Shown piece by piece: positions 18,831 through 29,400 of a stretch of 64,000 bases of DNA. The notes beneath the pieces were generated by a model that was not told where the DNA came from, ran no database searches, and was given only the letters and a program-made list of their open reading frames with translations. Numbering within the stretch: the first letter of the stretch is position 1; every line of letters begins with the position of its first letter. The position numbers were made by a program, and so were the translations under genes. This stretch comes from Leeuwenhoekiella sp. MAR_2009_132 (GTDB lineage Bacteria; Bacteroidota; Bacteroidia; Flavobacteriales; Flavobacteriaceae): contig NZ_JHZY01000004.1 in assembly GCF_000687915.1 (NCBI RefSeq), positions 255,501 to 319,500 of the forward strand. Reading direction: 5' to 3'.

Positions 18831-20303
18831 TTAATGATTATTATCCAGATTAAGATGTAATTGATTAACACGTGCGGGGACTTCCCGTTTATTTAAGAAT
18901 CCCAGAACAATGTAAAGAATGAGCGATACAAACGTAGGACCACCCACTTCTAACGCAAATGAATCTACCGGGAAAAATTTGAGTGCAATAAAAAAACATA
19001 GACCACCTACAATAGATATGATCGCTACTCGCCCGTCACTTTTTCTAAAAACAGGTAATAGACCTAAAATCATTGGGATTGCAATAGGTCCTAATAGAGC
19101 AGCAAACCAAGAAATAATCAATCCAAAAACACCGCCAAAAACCCCTGCATTTAAAGCGGTAACAATGGTAAGTATGGTAAAACTTAAGGTTGTAATACGA
19201 GCGAGTTTGAGCAGTTGCTTGTTTGAGTAGTTTTTAATCTTCGGAAAAAGATTGGGTAAAATATCTCTACTTATTACTGCCGAAACCGTATTAGAGTCTG
19301 AAGCCGTCATTGAGAGTGTATTTGCAAATAATGAAGCCAATACTAATCCTACCAGTCCTTGTGGAAGAAAATCTAAAACCATCTTGCCATAAGACAATGT
19401 GGGGTCTGAAAGATTTTCAAAAAATAAAGGCGCAGCAAACATAGGATAGAGTAAAATAAGCGGCCATATAAAGTAAAGACAAGAGGATAAAATTGCTGCT
19501 TTTTTAGCCGTTTTTCCTGATGATGAGGATATAAATCGTGTAGCAAGATTCCAGGTTCCTCCGCTATAACTAAAGAAATTAATGACCAGCATTACAAAAG
19601 CAAACGATAAGGTATACGGATCGTTAAAAAAATCTGAGTTTCCTTCCGGAAGCCGATCCCACATATTAAATATGCCTACAAAACCTTCGTCAAGTTTGAT
19701 GATAATCATTACAAACATCGTTAAGCCGGCAAGCAGTTGTACTACAAATTGTCCAAAATCATTCCATACATCGGCCCAAAGTCCGCCAATGGTTATGTAA
19801 ACCAGTGAGATGGTACCCACTAGCAGGATACCAAAGGTGATGGAAGTTCCACTAAATACATTTAAAAGCACCGCAATTGCTGCAAGTTTACCTCCTGTAT
19901 CAAAGACTTTAATAATTGCACCTGCCCATGCAATAAGTTGCTGCGTGGTAAGATTATAGCGCATTAATAAATATTCGGTGGGTGATTGAACACCTGCATA
20001 AATACGTAATCTAGACCATCTGGGTGCAATATGATACGCAGCAATCATAGTTGCAATACCTACGGTAAAAGCCCACCATACATACAAGGTAAATCCGTGG
20101 GTATAAGCGATACCGGCATAAGCAACAAAAACTGCCCCGCTATACCCCGATACGTGATGTGAAATACCCGACAACCACCAGGGTAATTTACCACCGGCTG
20201 TATAAAAGTCTTCAGAATTTTTAACCCGAAAATACGCCCATAACCCTATAGATAATAGCATTACAAAATAAAGTGACAATACAATCCAGTCTAATAATTC
20301 CAT
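18831..20303 (-). CDS. sodium:solute symporter (SSS family), GlcNAc locus
   Basis: A 490-residue inner-membrane symporter with the family opening NSEDFYTAGGKLPWWLSGIS (29-48) and about 13 hydrophobic segments. It resembles SSS members of hexosamine loci. Sitting between a GH20 and nagA it probably carries GlcNAc into the cytosol. A GlcNAc kinase is not encoded nearby, so phosphorylation must come from elsewhere. This is the second symporter in the locus and is clearly different from the 606-residue one, so the two may take different sugars. Confidence 0.88.
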   Translation of the reverse strand: MELLDWIVLSLYFVMLLSIGLWAYFRVKNSEDFYTAGGKLPWWLSGISHHVSGYSGAVFVAYAGIAYTHGFTLYVWWAFTVGIATMIAAYHIAPRWSRLRIYAGVQSPTEYLLMRYNLTTQQLIAWAGAIIKVFDTGGKLAAIAVLLNVFSGTSITFGILLVGTISLVYITIGGLWADVWNDFGQFVVQLLAGLTMFVMIIIKLDEGFVGIFNMWDRLPEGNSDFFNDPYTLSFAFVMLVINFFSYSGGTWNLATRFISSSSGKTAKKAAILSSCLYFIWPLILLYPMFAAPLFFENLSDPTLSYGKMVLDFLPQGLVGLVLASLFANTLSMTASDSNTVSAVISRDILPNLFPKIKNYSNKQLLKLARITTLSFTILTIVTALNAGVFGGVFGLIISWFAALLGPIAIPMILGLLPVFRKSDGRVAIISIVGGLCFFIALKFFPVDSFALEVGGPTFVSLILYIVLGFLNKREVPARVNQLHLNLDNNH

Positions 20304-20331
20304 GTAAGAGGGTCTGTTTATTATTTATTTT

Positions 20332-21882
20332 TTATTTCAGTTTTGATAAACGATCATACAACACTTCTACTTGTTGTAGGCGTAATGCATTTTGATCTTC
20401 TAATTCTGCATCATATAAAAACCCTTTATTCAAATTATAGAATCTGGTGTTTAATATTTTAGCTTCTGCTAACAAACTATCTAATTGTTTTAACAGTTGC
20501 GGTGCCTGATCACTTGTATAGTCTACAGAATTATAGGCAGCTTCTACTTGTTTAAAGTTTAAGTAATAAATTCTTAAATCTGCCATAAGTTTAAAATGAG
20601 CAAATTCATCTTTATTATTATTTACATTTACAAGAGCCAATTCATCACGTATAGCCCCTAAATAATCAATCATTGCAGCTATACTCTCACTTTCTTTAGG
20701 TGTTCCATTTACAATCAATTCGGGTTTGCTGTCTAAGAACGTAACAAATCGCTGGATATCTTTGGTAGCTAGTCCAAAACGGGTTTTAGCATAGCTTTCT
20801 ATAAACTTTTTAGTATCTAGCGTGTCTTTAGTTTTTAGAGCTTCGGCATAGCTTGCAATGAGAATTCTAAACCCAGAAAGCGGATAGGTATTTCTAAGCT
20901 GTACCATATCTACCACACTATAATCTACATCCCAAGTAAACCCGTAAACCCCACTTGTAGACCACGAGGTCATCACCATACCTTCATAACCCGCGTCACG
21001 AGAATAGGGTATAAAATCTCTTTGATTTTTAAAATGTGTTTTCCAGTCGGTTACATACCAGTTATCCGGATGACTGCGTATTGCGGGAGATCCCCAAAAT
21101 GAAAAACCTTTTTCTTGTAAAGCGGGTATATCACCAAAGTGATTAATTTTCCAACCGTAATTCCAGTCAACAAAAATGGTTTCTTTGGGTAATTCCTGAG
21201 CTGCCTCCGGATGTTTAAGAATTATGTCTGCCCACATTACCGGCTTTTTACCCAGGTCTACCACGATTTGTGTAATCATAGACATATAATCTACAAACAG
21301 CTTAGAGGTGCCTACTTCTTCAACTCGTGCTTTACAGAGTTCGCAATGTCCTAAGAGTCGGGTTTCATCACCGCCTATGTGAATGTATTCAGAGTCATGC
21401 ATATCTGCCATATCTGTAAACAGTTCAGTAAACAATTGTTTACTTTCAACTATTTTCATAGGACAAACCTGAGAGATATCTATACGATCTTCTTTTAACT
21501 CGCTGTATCTTGGATTACGTAAAATATATTCTAAATGTCCTAAACTTTGCTGTAGGGGCACCACTTCAATTCCTAACGAATTGCAATAGGCAATGAACTC
21601 TTCTACTTCTTCGCGGGTGTATGAATACTCATTAGTAATGGTTGCGTGTTTTTTAAAAGGATATGTTGCCTCATACTCCATCACTAGCGTGTTCATCCCA
21701 AATTCAGCTAGTTGGTCTGCAAAATCTTTTAATGCAGCTGGCGTCATTACCTGAATACGTAAATCTAGATGAAAGCCTTTTACCTTAAAATCGGTTTCCT
21801 GTTTTTGAGCAATAACACCACATGAGCTTACTAATATTATGCAAACGCTAAATATTGCTTTGTATAAAAAATTGAATCTCAT
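20332..21882 (-). CDS. GH20-like beta-hexosaminidase lipoprotein
   Basis: A 516-residue lipoprotein (signal MRFNFLYKAIFSVCIILVSS, lipid Cys21). The catalytic motif HIGGDET is intact, with Asp172-Glu173 as the GH20 pair. It lacks a recognisable GH20b domain, and the motif is followed by LLGHCELC, a Cys-x-x-Cys pair that may bind metal or form a disulfide; this marks the divergent, hexosaminidase-D-like branch. The C-terminal 150 residues are helical. The ATG at 21882 was chosen over an upstream TTG at 21894. It starts 13 bases after nagB. As a lipoprotein it probably acts at the cell surface or in the periplasm, apart from the other GH20. Confidence 0.85.
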   Translation of the reverse strand: MRFNFLYKAIFSVCIILVSSCGVIAQKQETDFKVKGFHLDLRIQVMTPAALKDFADQLAEFGMNTLVMEYEATYPFKKHATITNEYSYTREEVEEFIAYCNSLGIEVVPLQQSLGHLEYILRNPRYSELKEDRIDISQVCPMKIVESKQLFTELFTDMADMHDSEYIHIGGDETRLLGHCELCKARVEEVGTSKLFVDYMSMITQIVVDLGKKPVMWADIILKHPEAAQELPKETIFVDWNYGWKINHFGDIPALQEKGFSFWGSPAIRSHPDNWYVTDWKTHFKNQRDFIPYSRDAGYEGMVMTSWSTSGVYGFTWDVDYSVVDMVQLRNTYPLSGFRILIASYAEALKTKDTLDTKKFIESYAKTRFGLATKDIQRFVTFLDSKPELIVNGTPKESESIAAMIDYLGAIRDELALVNVNNNKDEFAHFKLMADLRIYYLNFKQVEAAYNSVDYTSDQAPQLLKQLDSLLAEAKILNTRFYNLNKGFLYDAELEDQNALRLQQVEVLYDRLSKLK

Positions 21883-21895
21883 AGATAGTATCAAA

Positions 21896-22672
21896 TTAGT
21901 CGTTTAGAATCTTTACTTCAAGCTTAGCTGCTTCTTTAAATGCTGCTTCGTCAAAGAAAAACTTGCAATTGTTATGCGTTGTAAGAATAGATGCAGGACA
22001 AGCGGTAGTAACTGCACCAGCAAATGTATTTTTAACCGCCTCACTTTTTTTAGCTCCCAGTACTACACAAAACAAATTTTTACCGCTTAGAAGAGTAGGT
22101 ATTGTAAGCGTTAATGCTTTTTTTGGCACCTCATCAAGTGCTTCAAAACAACCATCGTTTACTTGCTGCGTACGACATGGTTTATCTAAAATTACAGTTT
22201 TTATAATGTGCGGATCATTAAAATCTGCTACCGGCGGATCATTAAATGCAATATGACCATTTTCACCTATACCTAAACAGACAATATCTATAGGCGCTTC
22301 GCTTATTAATTTAGAATACCGTATTAATTCCTCATCAATATCTAGATTGGGGTTTATGGTATATTTCGATTTAAGCGAAATTTTAGAAAATAAATTCTCC
22401 TCAAGATAGTTTGCAAAAGACTGTGGAGCCCCCGCAGGTAAGCCTATATACTCATCCATATTAAACGCAACAACTTTATCCCAATGTATAGTTTTAGAAT
22501 TTGATAGGTACGCTAACATAGAATCCTGAGAAGGTGCAGCCGCAAATACTATGCGTATACTGTCCTGAGTTTTTTGCAATTTATTAATGCAACTTTCTAT
22601 TGTCTTACCGGCTGCAATACCAGCTAACTCACCTGTTGAAAGGACATTTATAGCTTCGTGAGATTCTAACAT
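21896..22672 (-). CDS. nagB: glucosamine-6-phosphate deaminase (stand-alone)
   Basis: A 258-residue cytosolic NagB that converts glucosamine-6-P to fructose-6-P and ammonia. Motifs are NMDEY at 71-75 (Asp73 as proton acceptor), GIGENGHIAFNDPP at 134-147 with His140, and DEVPKKALTLTIPTLL near 182-197. It is closer in size to the classical E. coli enzyme (266 residues) than the NagB half of the fusion at 14034-15965. It follows the GH16-like gene after a 107-base spacer, the longest spacer inside this run of genes, in which I see no hairpin. Confidence 0.92.
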   Translation of the reverse strand: MLESHEAINVLSTGELAGIAAGKTIESCINKLQKTQDSIRIVFAAAPSQDSMLAYLSNSKTIHWDKVVAFNMDEYIGLPAGAPQSFANYLEENLFSKISLKSKYTINPNLDIDEELIRYSKLISEAPIDIVCLGIGENGHIAFNDPPVADFNDPHIIKTVILDKPCRTQQVNDGCFEALDEVPKKALTLTIPTLLSGKNLFCVVLGAKKSEAVKNTFAGAVTTACPASILTTHNNCKFFFDEAAFKEAAKLEVKILND

Positions 22673-22779
22673 TTAATTTTATTTTTTGCCGATAAGAGCT
22701 CATAAACCAGCTAGCAATCAACAAACTGACTGCAAAGCCTTTTCTCCTATCGTATATGTTTAATTGAATTTTTTTTGAC

Positions 22780-23544
22780 CTAATAAATTTCGACGCGATC
22801 AATAATCATTTCGCCTCCGGTACCATTTGCAGGACTTGCTCCTCTAAAGAGCCACAGATTTATTTTTAACCTTTCGTCTGTATGTGGTGGCACATCTTCT
22901 CCTGTATACGTCCACGTATTTACAATTGCATCTGCTTCTGGAGTACGTGTATGCCCTTTATAACTGGCAAACTCGATACTTTCAGGTTTCCAATCAAAAA
23001 AATGAGTAGATAGGTTGTCGTCGAGATTAAGATCGTAACGTACTTTGTTTCCGGCTTTAAAAGAAGGCTGAACCGCAAACTGCGAATTTTGATTTTCGGG
23101 ATCAGACCATCTTGAAAACTCGATATCTATTTCTTGATCATCAGTGATATGGGTAAACAAACCACCTACAATATTTTGATCCAAATTATCTACCCGGCTA
23201 GACACGTAAAAAATATACTTTTTAAATCCATAAGATTGTCGCAAAATAACCCCGGAACAGTACCAATTTCCGTTGCGTTCAACGACTTTAAGATGCAATC
23301 TGCCCTCCTCATCTACCCAAACATTTTCTTCGGAATCTGAAAAGTAATTAGGCCCGGGACCTTCTTTACCTTCATCACTGGTACGAACAACCCACTCATA
23401 ACCCGAGAAATTTATAACCCGGGTTGAGTTTACAATAGGTAGTTCTTCATTATCCTGAGAGTTTGCACAAGAACTGAACAGCAGTAAAAATGCAACCAGT
23501 ACACAACTGGCTGTGGTATTTTTATTTAGAAAATTAAAATTCAT
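22780..23544 (-). CDS. GH16-like lipoprotein
   Basis: A 254-residue lipoprotein (LLFSSC, Cys26) with a jelly-roll of the GH16 / concanavalin-A type. The sequence EIDIEF at 138-143 gives the GH16 pattern E-x-D-x-E (Glu138, Asp140, Glu142), preceded by SGVILRQSYGFKKYIFYVSSR as in GH16 cores. GH16 enzymes cleave internal beta-1,3/1,4 bonds of glucans and galactans, so this could be the endo-acting enzyme that feeds the SusCD pair. It is short and lacks an obvious aromatic-rich cleft, so a binding-only role is possible. The ATG at 23544 was preferred over the frame extending to 23607, which overlaps the upstream gene. Confidence 0.7.
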   Translation of the reverse strand: MNFNFLNKNTTASCVLVAFLLLFSSCANSQDNEELPIVNSTRVINFSGYEWVVRTSDEGKEGPGPNYFSDSEENVWVDEEGRLHLKVVERNGNWYCSGVILRQSYGFKKYIFYVSSRVDNLDQNIVGGLFTHITDDQEIDIEFSRWSDPENQNSQFAVQPSFKAGNKVRYDLNLDDNLSTHFFDWKPESIEFASYKGHTRTPEADAIVNTWTYTGEDVPPHTDERLKINLWLFRGASPANGTGGEMIIDRVEIY

Positions 23545-23557
23545 CTTGTGCTGTTTT

Positions 23558-24991
23558 TTATTGAACTGTAATATCAATACTAAAGCTCTCCAAACTTGAT
23601 CCTGCACGGTCTCTAGCAGATAATACTATAGCATCTTCTGTACCTGTCCCGTTACTTATATACACTAAATTCTTAGAATTTACATCCTGTTGGGTAAGAC
23701 GATCACCCGCTTTAAGAATATCTGCACCACGTATTAACCATCCATTTTGCGGAATTTCTTCTAATGTAAAAATGATATCTGCAGCAGCTGCACCCGATAC
23801 TTCAAGAACTTCATCACTCAATACATAGGTTTCCCCGCTAGTAACGGTAAACCCTGTGTTGGTAATTAAATCAAGTACATTATTACCTGAAGCTATGGTT
23901 GCAATAAGCATAGGTGCACTTAAAGTTGTATTTTCTTTAGTAGCAAACTCATCGGTCTCATCGGTTCCTGCTTCTCCGTCTAGTACGAAAGAAACACTTT
24001 GACGTTTGTCAAGGCTGTTAAAAAAATCGGTTACGTCAAAAGCAAAAGTGGTTATTTTAGTAGTTGTTAAACTAGCTATAGGATCTTCGGTAGGTAGTGT
24101 TGCATTATCAAATGTCAAACTCGACTCATTCCATAAAGTATCACTCACCGCAAACAGATTCATACTTACTCCTTTTGCAGCGGTAAACTTCACTGCCATG
24201 TCCAGACGTACATCTGTAATTACCCCTTCCGTATCAAACTCATTTAGGTCAAACATCATATATGCCTTACGATCAAAGTCACCATTACCCGTAACATTTT
24301 TCACTTTCATAATTATATCTCTACCATAGTTTACACCAGAGCTAGAACCTCCATTGATATAGCTGTCATGCTTAGGATAAATCGTATCCGTTTTTACAGA
24401 AGGATCTGGGATATTTAAATTACTTGCAGGCGCAGAAAAATATACAATAGAAGAAACAATATGCATCGCCCCATTGGTAGGAACCAAATTAGAAGTAACA
24501 ATAGTCCACTGTTTACTGGTTCCTTCATTTACCTGTCCCTGATAATTTGTATTATGAGACAAATACATAATTTGACCGTTTACTGTACTATAAGCAATAG
24601 GATTATTGCTATCTGCAAGCTCAGGGTCTGTAAACAATACAACATCATTTACTATATGATAACGCAGAGTATTTCTTAAAATAGGCTCTGGCACATCTTC
24701 TAGACTTGCATACGAATTTGCCGCTAGGTATTGTTCAAAAGCAGCATTGGTAGGCGCTATAAATGTTTTGGCTTCCATATCCATATAAATAGATTCTAGC
24801 CCAACGCGCGATATTGCTGCTTCAAGCAAAACCAGTGAATCGCTAGACTGAATATATTCCCAGGCAGAAACACCTAAGTTTCCTGTAGAACCCGAGTTTT
24901 GATACTCAAAATTTTCTTGTATTTCGCAACTGGTTACCAGACTTATAAGAACCCCAATTAGCAAAAAATAACTAGTTTTAATATTCTTCAT
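23558..24991 (-). CDS. fasciclin-DNRLRE surface lipoprotein
   Basis: A 477-residue lipoprotein (Cys22 after SLVTS). Residues about 40-170 form a fasciclin (FAS1) domain with KTFIAPTNAAFEQYL and LRYHIVNDVV. Residues about 182-340 match a DNRLRE/CBM96-type domain: VKTDTIYPKHDSYING at the start, then RKAYMMFDL and ESSLTFDNATLP. The last 100 residues look like a cadherin- or CSPG-type repeat (FTLEEIPQNGWLIRG). It directly follows susD, the place normally held by a surface glycan-binding protein, so a glycan-capture role is likely but inferred. I took the ATG at 24991 rather than the GTG one codon earlier. Confidence 0.75.
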   Translation of the reverse strand: MKNIKTSYFLLIGVLISLVTSCEIQENFEYQNSGSTGNLGVSAWEYIQSSDSLVLLEAAISRVGLESIYMDMEAKTFIAPTNAAFEQYLAANSYASLEDVPEPILRNTLRYHIVNDVVLFTDPELADSNNPIAYSTVNGQIMYLSHNTNYQGQVNEGTSKQWTIVTSNLVPTNGAMHIVSSIVYFSAPASNLNIPDPSVKTDTIYPKHDSYINGGSSSGVNYGRDIIMKVKNVTGNGDFDRKAYMMFDLNEFDTEGVITDVRLDMAVKFTAAKGVSMNLFAVSDTLWNESSLTFDNATLPTEDPIASLTTTKITTFAFDVTDFFNSLDKRQSVSFVLDGEAGTDETDEFATKENTTLSAPMLIATIASGNNVLDLITNTGFTVTSGETYVLSDEVLEVSGAAAADIIFTLEEIPQNGWLIRGADILKAGDRLTQQDVNSKNLVYISNGTGTEDAIVLSARDRAGSSLESFSIDITVQ

Positions 24992-25036
24992 CACTTTAAT
25001 TTTATTAATTAAACATTGACTAACTGTCTCGTCTTA

Positions 25037-26398
25037 CTACTGGTAAAAAGAGTTCTGATCAAGATTAGGGTTTCTATTTAAAGCATCTTCGTGTATAGGC
25101 CATACCAGGTTTGCCTCGTCACTTAAGCCACTTATAGGCTGCATAACCTGTATCGCTTTACCGGTTCTTACCAGGTCAAACCAGCGGTGACCTTCATAAG
25201 AAAGTTCTATAGCGCGCTCGTGAAGTATTGCAGCTTGTACATCTCCGTATGCAGCAATTGCTCCAGCCTCATCAAGATTTTCAAGACCTGCGCGATTTCT
25301 TATTACATTTAACAGGTCTAGTGCATCAGTTGTTTGTCCCAATTCATTTAGAGCTTCAGCCTTTAATAACATAATATCTGCAAGACGTACTAAAACAATA
25401 TTATTAGATGAAGGGTCCGGACTCTCATCATTAAATCCTTCGCCAAAATACTTCCATATTTTACGAGGCTCTGCAGCTGTAGTGTCATAAATTTTTGTTT
25501 GTCTTAAATCCCCGTCTTCAAATGAATTTCTAAATTTTTGACTGGGTAAATAATCACTATCAGATCCTAAAGCATACAATACACGTAATGCATTTGTCTG
25601 CACATCATTATAGCCTACTTCAAAAATACTTTCGTTAGAATAACCTGTAGTAAAAATTTTAGACCAGTCGGCCATACTCACTAATGAATACAAACTGTTG
25701 TCTAAAACTAAATCTGCTGTGCTGCTTGCGTTTTGATAGTCTTTACGCCACATATATACCTGAGTCAATAGTGCATTTGCACCGCCCTGAGTTATAAGAA
25801 CACGATCGCGCTCACCGCCAAAATTTGTATTGCAATTTTCTGCAGCAAATTTTAGATCTTCTACAATCTGGTCAAGTACAAGTTCTTTATCTGTACGTTC
25901 TACAAAAAGCTCTTGTTCTACACTTTCATAAGGTTCTGTAATTAAAGGAACATCACCCCAGATGCGTACTGCATAGAAATAGGACAAGGCTCTTAAAGCT
26001 CTCGCTTCTCCTACTAATCGCATACCAAATTCACTTTCTGAAACTTCCGGCACATACTTAATTGCGTAGTTTGCTCGACTTATCGTTTGGTATAAAGAGT
26101 TCCACTGTGCAGAACTCATGGTTTTATTTAAAGAATTCTGCTTTAGTAATAAAGGATCTCCTGAGTGATTGGTCTCAACAGCATCTGCTCTACCCTCGCC
26201 CCAATATGCAAAATTGATGCGGTAGTTAGATTGCAGAGACTCATAAATACCATATACACCTGCCTGAGCATCACTTGTGGTTTTATAAAAGCCTTGTGCA
26301 GAAAAACTGCTTAATGGTTCTTTATCTAAAATATCCTGAGAGCACGATAGGGTACTCAACAAAATAAGGGCTACTAGTAATTTCTGTAATTTTTCCAT
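25037..26398 (-). CDS. SusD/RagB-family outer-membrane lipoprotein, GlcNAc locus
   Basis: A 453-residue SusD lipoprotein (lipid Cys19, then SQDILDKEPLSSFSAQGFY). Typical segments are VGEARALRALSYFYAVRIWG near 127-147 and ADIMLLKAEALNELGQTTDA near 344-363, with ELSYEGHRWFDLVRTGK close to the C-terminus. It starts 18 bases after susC. With the neighbouring enzymes it should bind GlcNAc-containing oligosaccharides. Confidence 0.92.
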   Translation of the reverse strand: MEKLQKLLVALILLSTLSCSQDILDKEPLSSFSAQGFYKTTSDAQAGVYGIYESLQSNYRINFAYWGEGRADAVETNHSGDPLLLKQNSLNKTMSSAQWNSLYQTISRANYAIKYVPEVSESEFGMRLVGEARALRALSYFYAVRIWGDVPLITEPYESVEQELFVERTDKELVLDQIVEDLKFAAENCNTNFGGERDRVLITQGGANALLTQVYMWRKDYQNASSTADLVLDNSLYSLVSMADWSKIFTTGYSNESIFEVGYNDVQTNALRVLYALGSDSDYLPSQKFRNSFEDGDLRQTKIYDTTAAEPRKIWKYFGEGFNDESPDPSSNNIVLVRLADIMLLKAEALNELGQTTDALDLLNVIRNRAGLENLDEAGAIAAYGDVQAAILHERAIELSYEGHRWFDLVRTGKAIQVMQPISGLSDEANLVWPIHEDALNRNPNLDQNSFYQ

Positions 26399-26416
26399 GT
26401 CTTTAATTTTTACCTC

Positions 26417-29400
26417 TTAAAATCCAAAATTCAATCCTAGAATAATCGTACGACTCTGCGGATACGACCCCTCATCTACTCCTGCACGCAAACCACTGTA
26501 TGAGTTTACATCAGGATCAAAACCTGTATATTTTGTCCAGGTAATAAGATTAGTCCCGGTTACATAAGCATCTAATTTTGAAAGACCAAAACGACCAATT
26601 AGCTTTTCAGGAAAACTGTAGCTCAGGTTTACATTCTTTAATTTGATATAAGATCCATCTTCTACCCAACGACTTTGAATACGACTGTCGCTTTCTAAAG
26701 GATCATCACGCAATGGTCTTGGAAAATCTGTAACATCACCCTGCTCTCTCCATCTATCTAATGCATCTGTAGAAAGATTATTATAACGTACTACTGAGTT
26801 ACGCTGGTGATTAATCTCACTATAAATATCATTACCATAAGAAAACTGAAAGAAAACACTTAAGCTAAAATTCTTATAAGACAGGTTATTTGTGATTCCA
26901 CCAAAGAAATCTGGAGTTGCATCACCTATTATTTGTCTATCGTCTGCATCTATAATATTATCACCATTTACATCTTCCCAGATAGGATCTCCTCCTTTGA
27001 AAACTGCTCCTTGAGATCCGTTAGTAATACCATTCACATTGTCCTCATCTCTTGAGTAAACTCCATTAAATTTATACCCGTAGAATGTCCCAATTGGCAA
27101 GCCTTCTCTTAAAATGTGGTAGTTTCCGTTTTGGATATACCCGTTGGTTAACAGTTCATCCGGTAAATCTTTAACCTGATTGCTGTTTGAACTAATATTG
27201 AAGTTGGTATCCCACTTAAAGTCGCCTACCAGATTACGTGTCGTTAAAGTAAATTCAAAACCTTTGTTTTCTATACTCCCTATGTTTTGGGTTATAAATG
27301 AAAAACCAGTCGTTCTTGGAATTGGCACATTGTAAAGCAAATCTTCAGTAAGTTTTACATAATAATCTGTAGTTAAACTCACTCTGTTATTCCACAGTGA
27401 TAAATCTAAACCAGCGTCATATTGTGTGGTAGTTTCCCATGTTAAACCAGCATTAGGCATTACTGTAGGAGCTGCTCCCGAGTAATCTAAGTAATTTACA
27501 CCCACTGCAAATTCACCCTGTGAGGTATAATTTCCTATCGCCTCGTTACCGGTTTGACCTGCGCTAAAGCGAAATTTAGCATCATTAATAACCGTATTGT
27601 CTTTTAGAAACTCTTCATCAGAAAAACGCCATCCTACAGATGCTGATGGGAAATAACCAAATCGGTTATCTGCTCCAAAACGTGAGGAACCATCTGCTCT
27701 AAGATTTACTTCTGCTAAATATTTTCCTTTATAATCATAAGACAAACGTCCAAAGTAAGAAAGCATAGAGTGCTCTGTACTAATGTTTACTTCTTGTCCA
27801 GAGATTGTACCTGCACCATTAAGAGTTCTAATATTATCACTAGGGAAAAACATTCCGTCAAGACCGGTTTGTTCATATTTCCAGTTTTGGAAACTAAAAC
27901 CTAAAAGTCCGGAAATATTGTGTACCTCATTTACTTGCTTATCATACGTTAAATAGGTCTCATTACCCCAAGTTAAATTGGTTAATGAGCGCACAGCACC
28001 GGTATTATAGCCCGGTCTATAATCTAAGCTAGAAGGAATAAATTCATCTTCTTTCATAGATACAAAATCAAGATTTACATTACTTCTTAATTTTAGAGCA
28101 TCTGTAAATTGATATTCGGCATACTCATTACCTATTATACGGTTTGTCTTATTTAAATGTGTTGCTAACTCAGCAAGACCTACCGGATTTCTTTTCCCAA
28201 ATTGATATCCATTTAAAGAACCGTCTGGCAAGTACATTGAATAAGTTGGCGGACGAATTAATAATTCACGTACAACACTTAAGTTACCCGATCCACCGGC
28301 ATTTATTCTATTATTGATCGCGTTAGTATATGAGATACTTTGACCAAATTTCAGTTTATTTGAAGCATTAAAATCAACATTTAACCGGGAAGTAACCCGT
28401 TTATAATTGTTGTTTAAAATCACACCATCCTGATTAAGGAATGACGAACTCCATGAGTATTTTACATTTTCTGAACCACCACGTACCGAAAGGTCTATTT
28501 TGTATTGTGGCGCAACACGCAGTAATTCTTCCTGCCAGTCTACATCACCATTATTTCTGGGACTTAACGAATCTAAAACTGCAAAAATAGGTTCAACAGG
28601 ATTATCCATATTACGGTAAGAATCCAGAATTACTTCTCGGTACTGACTCGCATTTAAAACACTAAGCTTACGCGTAATCTCACTAACACCTGTAAATACG
28701 GTTAAATTAATCTGTGCTTTACCTTCCTTACCTCTTTTTGTTGTAATCATCACCACTCCATTTGCGGCACGAGATCCATATATTGCGGTTGATGCAGCAT
28801 CTTTTAAAACCTCGATAGATTCTATGTCTCCGGGATTAATATCTGCCAATGGATTTAATCCAAAATTTTCTGAACCATTCAGCGATGACAAACTGTTAGA
28901 CTCAATAGGCACACCATCTACAACATATAGCGGGTCATTACCAGAGTTTAATGAAGAATTTCCACGCACTCTAATAGTCATTGCACCACCGGGAGCACCA
29001 GAGTTTGACGTTACCTGCACACCAGCTGCTCTACCTTGTAAAATAGAAACCGCATCCTGCTGATTGGTTTGTTCAATCTCCTCACTACCTACCGAAGCAA
29101 TCGAACCGGTTAAATTTCGTTTTTTCTTTTTACCATAACCCACAATAACTAACTCATCAAGTTCATTAGCAACTGGCGTTAGTGTTATATTAATAGCGAT
29201 CTGTGCGCTTACAGAAACCTCTTTATTTTCAAAACCCAAAAATGAAAAGCTTAAAACCGCATCTGAAGTTACATTTGAGATACTGTAGTTCCCATCAAGA
29301 TCTGTAGAAACTCCTTTGGATGTTCCTTTTAGGATTACATTCACCCCTATAAGCGGTTCGCCTGTACTTGCATTTGTTACCGTACCAGAAACTGTTGCAT

